Shown here in pieces: positions 13,104 to 26,001 of a DNA stretch of 64,000 bases. Location: positions 601,292 to 665,291 of the forward strand of contig NW_006768772.1 in the NCBI RefSeq assembly GCF_000204055.1, in the 5' to 3' direction. The translations under genes and the position numbers were made by a program. Below the pieces are notes generated by a model, which searched no databases, had not been told where the DNA came from, and saw only the letters and a program-made list of their open reading frames with translations. The stretch comes from Melampsora larici-populina 98AG31 (Eukaryota; Basidiomycota; Pucciniomycetes; Pucciniales; Melampsoraceae). Each line of letters starts with the position of its first letter. Positions within the stretch are counted from its first letter, which is position 1.

Positions 13104-15302
13104 AATTTGGCTCGGCAGAAAGATATTCAGCCGCTTTTCTGCTCAAAGAAGTGTCCCCTGTCAGGAGGCGGAAGTCTTCTGACTTGGGGTACCATCGCCC
13201 GCTAGACGCCGTGAACCAAAAATGATTATGATCTATCAGCTTTCTATCCGATGGAAGCTTAGAAAATTTTTGTCTTACGGTGGTGTCTCCTTCTTGTAGA
13301 TCTCGAACTGTATAAAATTTTCATTCAGATTGTAATGTCAGACTTTAGGACGAGTAGCTTGGTGGAAGAACGATATAGAAAATCACCCATGAAACAGCTT
13401 TCAATTCAGGAACTGCATATTTCATTGCTGGAGAGAAAACTTGTTTAAGCCATGCCAACTTAATTTTTTCTTCTGATTCGTATCCCCAATCCCCCCAACC
13501 ACTACCCATAGATCTCGTGTAGGGTGCTGATGTCTCAGCTATGACAATTGGTTTTCGCTTCCCTTTCATTCCATACAACTAATCATGGAAATTGCAATCA
13601 GGTTTTCAATCTTGGTCATTTCTGTATATCCTCTCCGCTTGAGGATCTCAACAAGTATGGGAAAAACTTTCGCACCTTTGAAAATTCTTTCAGTTTCTCT
13701 ACAGCTTGGGTGGGTTCAGGTATTACGTTTTTGCGACTGGATCCTAGGAATGATGGATTAGTTAGACAACAGTTTTAGATCATGATTAAAGACTTGACAT
13801 ATGATAGATAGAAGTAGAGCATTCGAGAATTTCACATGAACGGATGAAAAAGAAATTACGTACCTCCAAAATGATAAAAAGATAGAGCTATAGGTCGGAA
13901 AGAGATGATGTCAATGAAAAGTCATGAAACAGGACAACAATTAACAAGATATGACCTCACCTGCAATATCCACATAGTCGCCACCAGGCCAGTATGGTGT
14001 ATAGCCTCCGCGAATTGAATGAATGCTGTCGCCGTACCTCGCATTGGGGGCCCACATCATATCTACAGGAAATTTAGACGGCCCCAAAAAACGAGACCGA
14101 GTTAGTCAACATTACCTGTAAGATCAGCTGCTCAGCACTCAATCAAGACAGTGAATTGGGATATTACATGTGTCTGGTGCTTTACTCTTGACCGCATGTG
14201 CCACCATTCTCCATTTCTTCTTGAAAACTGTTTGGTTACCAATAAGTGAATTTCTTTCAAGGATTTGGTGATCATTTTTTGAAGAGGATGAGTCAAGAGA
14301 CACTTGCGTGATGGTTTATGACCCCAAACATACCAGCCTCCGTTCATCTAGATCACACATCAGTTATTGTCAGTACTGGGGATTGGCGGAGCGATTTGAG
14401 AGGGCATATGTTTAGAAGTGTGAAATTGCGGAAGTGGCTCAACTTCGTGGCACCAGCGTAGCCAAACTGTGATGTTACGCTGGTTGAGTTCGAGCATTTT
14501 ATCGGCTATCCGTTCTGCCTATGAATCACATACAATCATGGTCTATCAATAATGGCCATAGGAAACGTGACCTGTCTTACATCCCATGTTCATGATTTGG
14601 AAGATGGTCACAGGAATCTATCATGTTGGTTCCAGGATGAAATTGATATTTTACAAATTTTACAAACCATTGCTTCTGTGACACCGTAGAGCCCCCCAAC
14701 GGGCATCAAGGCGACCTGGTATACAGGATTCCCTGGAAGTTCCTGTAGGGCTTTGACGTGCTTTTTCGGATTACATAGAGCAAGGAAAGAGATAGGACGT
14801 GTGAAGAGAAGTAGAATTCAAGATCAGACAATTATGAAGAACACTCGATATGATAAAACTGGTTAACAAACCCAATCCATAACCTTGTATCCCCATCCGT
14901 CAGTTCCGAAGTGAATGTAGTCACCCATCTATCACGATGGTATCACGTTTTGTGTACAAAAGATATATCAAGACACGCGTGAGTATTGCGTTAAAGCCAA
15001 TCATGACTCGCTGCATAGAGTTCCCTGGGCGCAAGTATGACAGCGAAAGAGCAAGATGCAAAGATGAAACCATAACTTACAATAGATATTGGTCGCCTCA
15101 ATTTGGAGTTGATCTGTTCAGGTGTGTTGGGTTTGATGGGTTCTTTGAATCCCGGAAGTACCCCGAAAGCGATACCATTGCGGTGAAGATTTGATGGGTT
15201 GAGTCCAAGAGATGAGTCGAGCTTTGAAGTCGTGTATGTAATGAGAGACATAAGGATAGTCAGGCAAGTCAATGATCGTGTGAGATGGTAGCAAGGAAAC
15301 AT
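13104..15302 (-). CDS. Secreted GH26-like glycoside hydrolase, copy A
   Basis: Twelve exons can be joined from 15302 to the TGA at 13104. The start at 15302 is preferred over the ATG 18 bases upstream because it gives a signal peptide (MFPCYHLTRSLTCLTILMSL). The mature start SSLGLNPSNLHRNGIAFG is shared with copies B and C. The putative acid/base glutamate lies in VWLRWCHE (exon 4), followed across an intron by MNGGWYVWG. The nucleophile glutamate is likely in IVIAETSAPYT (exon 10). Both fit clan GH-A family 26, whose known members mostly cut beta-mannans. A TATAAA is present at 15405-15400. It is the most diverged of the three copies and has an insertion rich in G and W after the nucleophile (SMGSGWGDWGY). 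Acting on plant cell wall in the apoplast is an inference. Confidence 0.82.
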
Positions 15303-17859
15303 GGTGGGCTCGGTGGTCACGAAAGTTTTGGATAGCGCGCTAGTACCAGATACTCAATCAGTACCAAGACTCGGCCTTACTTATTTTTGAGAGCCTCGAT
15401 TTATAAGGAATCCGTATCTCTTAGCTGGTTCAGGGAAGCAAGTTGCCAAACAGGTCTTTGCATGGTCCGATGAGCTGGCGAGGTGTGATAGCTGGATCAT
15501 CAAGAGTGCAGTAGGTAGATTTTTGAAGCGAGTTGCGCCGTCCAATACGGTGCATCGGGAAGGCTGGTCACTGCCTTACCGTAAAAGAGCATTGGGTGCG
15601 AATTGGAGAAGCACGAAGTGCTGGGCCTGAAATGTCGTGGTCGTTTCGGAAGTCGTATAGTCATCCGAGGAAGTAGGAAACGATCTTCACAAGTTCGAAG
15701 ACGTCAGCTTTCAGAGCACATGCTATCGCTTATTCTTGGTGCAATCCTCAACAGCTTGGGGAGCATAACATTGTCACTTCTTTGGACCGAAAGAAATAAA
15801 CCTATCACAAGCTTATCAGTCGTCTTGTTTCCTTTCCATCTTTCAGCGTGAAGCGGAGATGCGATTGGGCGATCTTCCACTCAACTTGCACAAAATGGAG
15901 ATACTTTTCGGGTACCTCCATAGAGTATGAGACGAGCCATTAGGGGGTACTAGATGTACCTAGAAGGCTCACACAGAATCATCACTCATCCAGTGATGTG
16001 CGGAGTGCTTCATTCGAGACATAGCAGATGGCGCGGCGATGACCTCGGAAGATATGGTAAATCATCAAGCGTACGGATCAGAAGAAGGAATATCGAACTA
16101 TGAAGAAGTGATTGTTGATGAAAGCTCTGGTAAACAGCCTTCCCTAGTACTTTGGCTGACTTTAGCGACGGTCAGGCGGCATAGACCTACTCAAGTCGAC
16201 TTAACCTAAGTCCATTCTCGCAGGGCTCTTTTGTCCTTTCACGAGCTCGAAGCTTGCGAGGATCAAGTGTCTGACTGAGGGACTTGCTCAAGTCGTCACG
16301 ATACCTCGCGAGACTCTGACGAAAATTGCACGAAAATTGCAACGCCATCTACTGGTAGACCCATCAATGTAGAACGCCGGACATGTAGCCATCGAATGGA
16401 TATAAGAGGCGTAGCCAATAAATCTGCTGAAATTGACTCGTACGATGACCTTACCATTCACACTAGGCGGACTGCTTACACTTATGCGAAAATTATCCAT
16501 GGAGAGCTGATCTTCTAAGTCCATATATACCTACAACTCAGAGTATCAAAATATCTGATGGGCGACTAGGGGGTGGTCGGGTGGCAGCCGATTTTCGACT
16601 ACGACTTGAAAATCTTCTCACTTGCCAGGTTCCTCAATCCGGTAGACGATTCTCAAGTGAACAAACAGGCCAGAAATTCTGGAACTCCAAGTCACCTGGT
16701 TTATTGCCGCAGGCCAAACGCAGCTGAGCAAACGACAACTAGCGTCCGACAAAAAGTGCGAAGCTAACAATTCAATTCGATTGAAACTTGCTAAGAGCCA
16801 TACTGTAGCAAAGCAAATGGCATTTTGTGCTATTTTGTATACTTAGCTTATCCTGAAATTGTCTCTCATCAATTCTGCTTGCTCCTAACAAGATTCCTTC
16901 ATATTCTCCAAATGAGCTAGACTCTATCAACATCTGCTTTGGAACACTCCACTTCCGGTGTCTTTATTGAAACTGATCATCACCCAATCTGTGTAAGTTT
17001 ATCTAGCCTCCTGTCTACCAGATCATTCTCAATCTCGGTGAGTCAGGGGCCGGGCTGACAAGTTGGAAAACCAGTTTCAATCAAATAACCAAGTCGTGCC
17101 CCAAAGGAGGTGAGGGCATGAAGGTGTGAAGGGAGAGCGATATCAAACAGCGCAGTTTTCCCATCTCCAATAATTGTTAACAAGAGTAGGAGATATCGCG
17201 AATGATCAAGGATGATTGTGGGGAGAAGGTCCATCACATGAGGACATGAGATCAGGAATATAAAGTATTAGAGGTTATCATTTTTGGATTGTATAACTGG
17301 GGAAAGTTCAGAGAACCTGGGAGAATGTGATGATTAATTGTTATGAACCTAGGAATGTTTAAATCTGTTTGATTGTAACAGTGGTATATTGCTCACCATA
17401 CTGTGTGAGACGTACCCAATGTTTTCGTAAACTTACCTTACCGCATACAAATAATCTCATCAGTTCAGAAGCGCCTTGATCAATAGTTTATCTTCCATCA
17501 GATCATTTGTCTTCACAAAAAAAAATGTGCCCTAATGGAAGCTTCAAAAATAAATGACTTTGCAAATGAGACCAAGAGTCCACAAAAATGCATCCAGTGT
17601 GCAAATGTATATATGTATCAGTGTATAATAAGTTACAATTCTAAAGCGAATCTGGCATCATCATATAAGATTTTTGCTTATTGAATCACCAGCTTTTGAA
17701 TTGCTACATGAGATGATATAATTGTCCATGAATTGATGAGTATTTGGAGATCAGAGTGAGAGATAAGAAATCAAAATATAGTGAGATCAAATGAAAAGTG
17801 GTGCAGAACTCAAATGGAAAATGACTCAAGTCCAGTTCTGTTGTCGAAGTGGCTCTTCT
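15303..17859. other. Intergenic region between two GH26-like genes
   Basis: The first 100-150 bases hold the copy A promoter with a TATA box. The rest is richer in G+C than the repeat-filled regions. It includes small frames (16288-16524 and 17043-17237, minus) with no recognisable domain. I cannot support a gene here. Confidence 0.3.
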
Positions 17860-19918
17860 TCAAGAAGAGAGATAAGAGACTGCAGCTTTACTCAAACTTT
17901 TATGCCCCATCAATAAGCGGAAGTCCTCAGATTTTACAACAGAGTCTCCACTTTTTTCATAAATATTGGAGACTTAGTGACTGTAATGACGTTGTGTTCC
18001 AAGAGGAAGAGTTTGGACTTACGAAGCATCCTCATTTTTCTTGACCTCAAACTAAGTAAAGGTGGGATTGGAGTGAAGATTTGTCAGAAAAATAAAGCCG
18101 TAATTGCCATTTGAAAGATAAAAAGGAAGCAAGATACTAACCCAAGAAAACGCTTTGAAATTCGGAACAGACTTGATTAAGTTATCTCCCAAAAGTTGCT
18201 TAAGCCATCGGAGCTTCATGTCATGTTCTGAAGCTCCACCCGGTGCAGGTCTCCCAGTCTCTAGGGAAACCGTATAGGACGCTCCAGTTTCGGATAGGAC
18301 AACTGGTAAATTATTTGGAGTGGAGTACAACTGAATTTTATGAATGTATAGGAGAATGTGATTTTGACCGAAGAGGTTGCACAAAATTCAGTTGTGGGAT
18401 TTACCTTGCCAAAGAAAGCTGAAAAAAGCTCACGTCAGAGAACTTTTTGATGACCTTGAGTGCCTTGGTTCGATCAGGTAAGACATTCTTGCGCTCAAAC
18501 CCTGTCCTCCTCAACAAATTTCATTCAACTTCCTGACGAAGTTAAATTTAAGGGCAGAGGAAATAAAGGGAAGAAGTGCGGCTGACCCCCATAGTGGTAG
18601 AACGAAATACCTGTTCGGACCAAGGTCAGATGAATTCGTCTTGTTGGCTGTGGATTTAACGATTCATTCTTACCAAGAATATCCACATATTGTGCCCCCG
18701 GCCAATACGGCGCATAACCTCCTCTGACATCGTTTACGCCACCTGTTAACGCGTTTGGAGCCCATAGCATGTCTATCGATTCTCAAGAACGATTTCTCAT
18801 CAACATGGGAAAACGCATGAAAAGCAAGACCGTTGAATGGACTGATGATGCAGCAAACAATACTGACAAGTCCTCGAAGTTCTAGACTTGACAGCTTGCG
18901 ATATCATTTTCCATTTCCTCAGAAACACTTAAGAAGGAATTTTCGTCTCAGTCACTACGCTGGTTTTTTCTCATTGTGGGATGTTGAAGGGAAATGGAGT
19001 AGATCTACATTTGGGTTGCATGCCCCATTTATACCATTCACCATTCATCTGTAAAAGAGATTATCAGGATATTCACTAAGAGTCACTCCAGGACGATTGA
19101 TAAGAGAGAGCATGTAACAACCTCATGTGCAAACCTCAACCATACGGTTACGCCTTGGTTGTTGATCCATAGCATAGTTTCTCCGATTTTGTCGGCCTGG
19201 TTTTTCCATCACATCGCAACGGTACGCCAGAAAGAGGAGACATTGTAAGATGGAAGGGAATGATCATAGTATGTCAAGGATTACTTCAACGTGTTTCACG
19301 CGATTCACGCCTGAAATCGTACCACTTGCTGTGTCACAGTCTCTAGTCCTTGATATGGCATTAACGCAATCTGCCAGACTGGGTTTCCATTCAATCGTTT
19401 TATGCATCCAAGACGCTGTTGTCCAAATTAGAGACACATGTTAACGAGATGAAACCAAAGCTATCACGGATAGATTCTTGATCACAACCTGCACGTCTGA
19501 CAAAGTGCGGCATTTACACAAAAAGCGAAATGGCTTACCGCCTTCAAGGCTCCAGTATCGAGTCCCGATCTCTCGAGATAAAAGTAATCTCCCATCTGAC
19601 CAAGGCGCCGGAAGTACGGACAATGCATAGCATGATAATCTTAGCAATTTGGTAGCGCAACCTCTCTGCACGACTCACAATAGCCATCGGAGCTGGTAGT
19701 TTCCCATTGATTTGACTTGGACTATTAGGCGATATCGGTTCACCGAAGCCGGGTAGGAATCCGATCGCAACACCATTTTTGTGCAAGTTGTGCGGGTTCA
19801 AACCAAGAGTCGGATTCGGATTTTTCCTCGGACGCTTGGCTCTGGGATCACTGGAGCTGACTATCAGACATGAGGAAAGAATCGAAAATATTGCCAAGTA
19901 GCGATTGTAGCGTGTCAT
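17860..19918 (-). CDS. Secreted GH26-like glycoside hydrolase, copy B
   Basis: Twelve exons join from the ATG at 19918 to the TGA at 17860. A signal peptide (MTRYNRYLAIFSILSSCLIVSS) is followed by NPTLGLNPHNLHKNG. The acid/base glutamate is in VWLRFAHE with MNGEWYKWG in the next exon. The nucleophile is likely in VVLSETGASYT. Other shared blocks are MLWAPNALTGG, GGYAPYWPGAQYVDILG, ISFYHYGG, and the C-terminal SEDFRLLMG..LSKAAVSYLSS. All intron positions match copy C. Two donors are weak (GTTGTT after exon 4, GTAGAT after exon 5), so splicing may be less efficient. A TTATAA box lies about 35 bases before the start. Family knowledge points to a beta-mannanase-type fold; the substrate is not known. 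Confidence 0.85.
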
Positions 19919-22344
19919 TTTATCTATTCAGTCTGGGAAAACGTTCTTGGTTATAAGGCGCGGAGAACGCGAGGATCTAACGGGCGCTAACTTCTTAAGG
20001 ACCTGCTATCAAACTTCGAAGACCGGAAACTGAAGCCAACCGACCTTTTGCCTGGCTTTAAAACCTGTGCAACAGCAAGGGGTTTTCCGCCATCACCTGC
20101 ACTGTGTAGGCAATGAGCAGATATGAGCTATATCATCAGATATGATCTCATCCGCCAAGCCATGGGTGTAGTGAGATCTTGGCACATCCAATCCAAATTT
20201 CTCTGAGAGCCGCGGGCGCGGGAGGGCCACCCATTAGGCATGTGTCTTTTCAGGATATACATGACATACCAACTAGAGCATAGCCTATAGGCAGGCAAGC
20301 CCGCCGTGAGGCAAAGGATATAAGCTCTAATCGCTATATGTCGTTATACGTGTGTGAATCGTTTACCATAACATAGGTCAATTTTCACAAAAGGATGGAT
20401 ACATTTGAGCCACCATGCAGATTGAAATAATCTAACATTGATAACGCAAATTTATGTATTATGCAGTTGCTCAGTGACAGTATATCACTAATGCACATAG
20501 AGCCACTCAATCTGGGTTCCAGAAACAAATTAAAAATCCCAATATGCCAATATCCTGAAATAGTGTAAGGAGGATAAGGAAGAGTGATGCGGAAACCCCT
20601 TGCGCCAGTCATTACTCAATCTGACATCTTAACGATGAGTTCTTTTTGACCGGTAAGCCACATATCACATGATGAGCGTGTGGCAATCTACACTTTTGGT
20701 ATTTGATGATGTTCAAGACACATCCTGAAGGAAGATTTCATGTTGAACAATGTCAACATCCAGTAGACTGTGGAACTCACGCTTATCATTTTTGAATCAA
20801 TCTCCGGACTGTAAACGCAGGAAGGGCGATGCAAATTGTCGACTACCGCTGCCAGATAAATGAAACACCGGTTCGCATACCAAAGAAACTTCAATTCATG
20901 AGTCCCATATGGTAACACCAATGTATAAGGAGCTTCACCATCTATCAGGAAGATTAATGTGTCAGTAACCCTTCTGAATAAAATAACTATCAAAGACGTT
21001 ATATGGTATTGCACACTTTGACAAGATTCAAAATAAAGATAATCCAGAAATTTCACACTGTCTTGGTTGAAGTTTATCTCTCAAATAAGTAGTTGCTTAT
21101 CATAAAACACAAACCGGGACTCCAATAGCTGCCAATGCTTTTGATCTTTGATCAAATGCTTTTATTCCCGTGGTCACGGTAAACAATGGGGCTCAGTGCT
21201 TCTGAGTTCTTCTTTTTATGCTTTTGGTCTGCTTTTACTCTGATCACATCATGCTTTCTGTTTTGCATTGTTTGCACAATTATGTAAATCACTGCTCATC
21301 AAAATTGGTTTTTGTTCAATTAAAGTGGTATTGTTTTAAATACATACACTCATCTTATGTCTGATGTTCAACCCTTTCTTCCTACCTACAATCTTAATCA
21401 CCAAATAGTATGCTCTCACTACTTCACATTTCTTGCATACAAATTTAGCACAAAAACTGGTTTCAAATGTACTTGATAGGATAAACAACTGTAGAGTTAA
21501 TCAAGAACAATATTGTGATGAAAGTCTTCCCCATTTTTGAGAAAGTTCTCTCATTCTGCCAATTTTCTTGCTTTTAGTCCCTTTGTGCGAGTTTTGAAGG
21601 AGCAGATGAGCTGCCTGCAGAGAGAGAATGGACCTACTGGTTCAATACCAACAGATTGTGAGGGTGGTGTCAGCCTCTGGGGCCCTAGTTCATATCAATC
21701 AGTGCAATTGAATAGTGAGGTGGACTTGAGATGGATATGATGTTCTGGAAGATTATCAATGAGAATGCAGTTAAAGCTTAGAGATACTTGCTGTATTGAC
21801 CACCTTCATAATACATATCCACGAGCCTACTTGCATGCTGTGTTTATGGATCAAGGAAAATTGATGATGAAAACTTAATCAAACTGACAACATGATATTA
21901 ATATGTGAGGTCATGCGGTACAAGGTCATTTTTGTAAGATATGCAACATGAGAATGAATTCCATCAGACATTGATAGGTCATAGATACCACCAGGCAATA
22001 AGACCTTATTGTCTGTTATATGAATATCATCCATTACCTTTTGAATTGGGCAAATACCACATCAACTTGCATTTTTCTGTGGAGTTGCATTTTCAAAACT
22101 TTGTGGATGTGAATTGACAAACCGTGCAGATTGCTTTAAAAGCATTTAACTGAAGGGACTGTGGTGTATAATTTTATGGAACTACTGCCTATTGTGATTG
22201 AAGGTCAAAGTGTAAGACTTTTCAAAAATTTACAGGCCATTATTGTGCCATTCTGAGTATTAAAATCACAAGCTGGCAAACCAATTTTGAAAGCTATTAG
22301 ATGGAGCAAATATGAAGGGTAAAGCTATGCATTGAATGCAAAAC
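19919..22344. other. Intergenic repeat-rich region, with a possible GH26-like scrap at 20860-20940
   Basis: On the minus strand near 20940-20860 a short frame reads GEAPYTLVLPYGTHELKFLW. It resembles the nucleophile exon of the GH26-like copies (ETGASYT...EHDMKLRWL). No other exon of that family was found around it. From about 21100 onward the DNA is AT-rich with frequent CTTTTGA and AAAAGC words, and it runs into the 1.3-kb repeat. No intact gene is visible. Confidence 0.3.
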
Positions 22345-23625
22345 CTTGAATAAATTCCAAAATGACATTTTGTAAAGGTATTGTTTCAGTCAATGAACAT
22401 AATGAAAAAAAATGAAAATCTACTTGGGAATAAAATATGTTTTTTTGGTACAGTTTTCATTGAAAGTCATATGTAGTAGATGTTTTTAAATGTTCATCGT
22501 GATGCTTTTCAAAAGCTCAGTGAGTGCAAACTGCTTTTGAATCAAATTAGTGTAGGAAAATATGGGATAAAGCTGTGCATTGAATGAATAAAAGTGGAAA
22601 TGGAATGCTGTAAATGTCCTGTTTCAGTTGATGTGCCGACTGAAAATTCAGTGTGAATGTTTTGTTGCACTTGATGTGCATGAAAATAATTCAATCAATG
22701 GAGAATGCCAGGTAATTCAAGCTTTTGGTTCAAAAGAGAGGTATATGCTTTTCAAAATTCAAATGTAGTCCTTCTAAACAGTCCTGTGGGTTAATTTTGA
22801 CAAGTGTTGATGCTCAGAGTGTAACATGAATGCTGTCAGCCTTTTACTCAGCAAAGCTTGTGATATAAGTGGCAAATGGCTGACAATGAATTGACACATT
22901 TTTGAAAATCTGGTTTGTGGTTGAACTTGCACAGTGTGATGTACAATGGTTTCTGGTAAGGTGAAAGATCAGAGAAGCTGCTTGGAATTTGAGTCCTGAA
23001 GCAAGGAGAGGGAGCCTTATATAGGTGTCCATCTCTACAAAGTCTAAATAAGGAAATAATGATTACAACTATGTGATGTCAAAGACATCACATTGACAAT
23101 AAAGGTGGACAGATCTGATACATCTGAATCCGGCATACTACTTGGAAAAATTCAATGAGGATTTGTCAAGGAAAATCAAAGAAAAGACATTTGAAAAGCA
23201 CACAAATTTAGAAGGAAAAGTATGCTGGAAATTGTTAAGACAAAGCAAGAAGATAACAAAGGAAAGATAGGAATTTGGGTTATCACATTGGGGACAAGTA
23301 GACAACAAGTTTTGAAAAAGTTTATAATCGTATAAAAATCAGGGGGAAGGCTGATGAAAATTCTGGACTCTTTTCAAAATTACATTGCAGAAGACCAAAG
23401 ACTAACCATTCATCCAAGTTGGATTGTTATTGGAAACTTTTGTGACACTTGATGTGCATGGAGAAATTGCAATTGATGAGGACCTTGAGGTAAGGAGTGC
23501 TTTTGATTCAAAAGCAAAGAAAACTGTTTGCAACAGTTCAATGTGGTTCTTCTTGGCAGTCAAGTGGAGTAACTATGGTGGTATTTGATGCTCACAGTGC
23601 GACTTGATTGATGCAAAATCTTAAA
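22345..23625. repeat. Unclassified 1.3-kb dispersed repeat, copy 1
   Basis: This stretch matches 39477-40767 in the same orientation along nearly its whole length. Shared landmarks include AATAAATTCCAAAATGACA near the start, CCTTATATAGGTGTC in the middle, and GTGGTTCTTCTTGGCAGTC near the end. The two copies differ by many substitutions and small indels, so they are not recent. There is no coding frame and no terminal repeat was found. It could be a non-autonomous element or part of a longer decayed one. Confidence 0.75.
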
Positions 23626-23902
23626 ACCCTCATCATGGAGAGCCCATGTTTGATTGGTAGCCCTGAGGCGCCCTGGAGGGCTCCAGTGCGGGGGCCAGGG
23701 CATGGCATAAGCCCTAAGCTCCGCCCTGCCCGAAGCTGTGGCGCCACGTGGCATCAGGGCACCGGGTGTGAGCGTGACTTTGGAGGTCAGTGTTGGGGAA
23801 TTCTTTGACCATGTCGCGCGTTTCAATTAGAAAAACTTTCCAGCCTTCACGCGATATCAATCAATCGTTTTTTACATAGCGGACACGAGAAAGAAAACCT
23901 TA
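23626..23902. other. GC-rich patch next to repeat copy 1
   Basis: Between about 23660 and 23780 the sequence becomes strongly GC-rich (GGCGCC, GGGGGCCAGGG, CCCTGCCCG), whereas both sides are AT-rich. There is no domain in any frame. It directly follows the point where similarity to repeat copy 2 stops, so it may be a separate insertion. Confidence 0.4.
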
Positions 23903-24135
23903 GAGCATCTCCACCCATGGAGTGCAAAAATCAAGTCTGTATGACAGCTGTACGACAGGCCTCGGTCTGCATGTGAGTTATACGCGGAGGTTGGTGAAAT
24001 CGGGGACGTGTAAATACCAACGATGATTGACAAATATGACCCAATTGGTATCGTCCTGAATCATTGTATGACATCAGGGCGATACTAGATTTTCATGATC
24101 GTATTGTGATCAATTTGTGAATTGTTGAGAGTGAT

Positions 24136-25600
24136 TTGGCTTCATTTCACTATCTTCAGCTTTTCGATAATCAATCGAAATCAAAATTGATCGTTATAAG
24201 AATGGCTGAACAGGCCAACCACCCTCTTGATTTAAATAACCTATTGTCTATGTGTGGCCAAACAAACGACAGATTGTGGTTAATCATGAACGCCGCTCAA
24301 GTGACCACGGACGTTGCTCGTCACCTCGTCACCTCGGGAGGTGACCAACAGCGTCGCGGCGGTGGTTCTAAAAAGGGTAAACGCCCCAACATCAATCGCA
24401 ACCGAGAAGGAGCCCACGTAGAGCTTTTCAACAACTACTTCTCTGATAATCCTCGCTATGATGATGAGCTGTTTCGTCGTCAATTCCGCATGGGTCGAAC
24501 GTTATTTTTACGAGTAGTTGATGGAGTTACTCAAGAGGACAATTATTTTGTTCAGAAACGCGATGCCTGCCGGAGGCTCGGCCTCTCACCTTTGCAGAAA
24601 TGCACTGCAGCTATCAGAATGCTCGCATACGGAACCCCCGCCGATATGAACGACGAACATCTACGTCTGGCTGAATCTACCTCAATCGAGAGTATGTTCA
24701 GGTTTTGCGCCGCCATCGTATCACGATTTGGTGAAGAATACCTCCGCGAACCAAACGCCGCCGACACTGCTAGATTACTTGAGGAAAACAAAGAACAAGG
24801 CTTCCCTGGCATGTTGGGTTCTTTGGATTGCATGCATTGGCGATGGAAAAATTGCCCAAAAGCTCATAGCGGCCAATACAAAGGCAAAGAAGGTGGTCCG
24901 ACAATAGTATTGGAAGCTGTGGCATCCAAAGATCACTGGATTTGGCATGCATTTTTTGGTTTACCTGGTTCTCTCAATGACCTGAATGTCCTCAATCACT
25001 CCCCTCTATTTGAACGTCTCTGCAGAGGAGAAGCACCAAAGTGCGAGTTTGAGATTAATGGTCACCAGTACAATCAAGGATATTATCTTGCTGATGGTAT
25101 TTATCCGAAATACGCTACTATAGTTCAAACTATAGCGCACCCTCAGGAGTTGAAGAAAAGGGTGCGTTCTTTATCTTTACTCACATACATATTATTCTGT
25201 GTTCTAATTTTTTCCCGAATAATTTAACTAGTATTTTGCAGAAAAACAAGAAGGCATTCGTAAGGACATTGAGTGTGCCTTTGGTATTCTTCAAGGACGG
25301 TTTGCTATAGTTGCTGGCCCTGCTCGATTTTGGAGTCCGAAAAAATTAAAATCTGTTATGTTAGCTTGTGTGATTCTTAACAACATGGTAGTAGAAGATG
25401 AAAGAGATGGAGGACTGCGAGAAGTAATACCTTTGGTGCCTATTGCACAAGTCCTTCACCCTGAAGACGACATGACCCCTTATCAACATTATCTTAACGT
25501 TCAACATCGAATGGAGGATCGTAATACTCATTTTCAACTCCAGAATGACCTAGTTGAACATCTGTGGAACAGACGCGGTGGTGATCGGATTGATCCTTGA
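24136..25600 (+). CDS. PIF/Harbinger DDE transposase
   Basis: Two exons: 24136-25161, and 25232-25600 with its acceptor at TAACTAG. The join gives KKR/YFAEKQEGIRKDIECAF in frame. The catalytic triad of DDE_Tnp_4 is visible: D in GSLDCMHWRW, D in GSLNDLNVLNHS, and E in RKDIECAFGILQGRF. An ATG at 24202 (MAEQANHPLDLNN) is an alternative start; the annotated frame begins at 24136. No stop or frameshift interrupts the roughly 460-residue product, so this copy may encode active protein. The neighbouring minus-strand Myb-like gene is its expected partner for end binding. Confidence 0.92.
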
Positions 25601-26001
25601 TTTGTATTGATGGTTTTATTTGTCTTTGCCAATTTGTTTGTATAATCTTTTATTTTTCGATTATAAGTTTAATTAGTATCTCAATTATATATATGTCCAA
25701 ATCTTCATGTTATTTGTCTCGGTTGCTCTTACTTGACAGTGGCTCGGCCTTGATAGCTAACTTAAAACTTGAAACTTTTGTATCAATTATTCACATCGAA
25801 AAGATATATATTATATACAAAGAAATAAAATTTTTTGTTGTTAACACTCATTCGATCACATCGCAAGAAAATTCTTTATAGATATATACCTAACTTTCAG
25901 GTAAGTAACATAGAAGAAATATAACATTCAATCATGTGTGCAGAGGAAAAAGGAGACGATAAAGAAGAAAGAGAAGTCGAGGATTACAAGAGAAATCAAA
26001 A

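Noticed and set aside
16288..16524. Possible small secreted or effector gene between the GH26-like copies
   Set aside because: No signal peptide, no cysteine pattern and no domain; a frame of this size can occur by chance.
17043..17237. Minus-strand 64-residue frame containing GDGKTALFDIAL
   Set aside because: It looked like a nucleotide-binding loop at first, but the context is too short and no exons join it.
24280..24952. Minus-strand frames within the Harbinger transposase
   Set aside because: They are shadows of the plus-strand catalytic exon.
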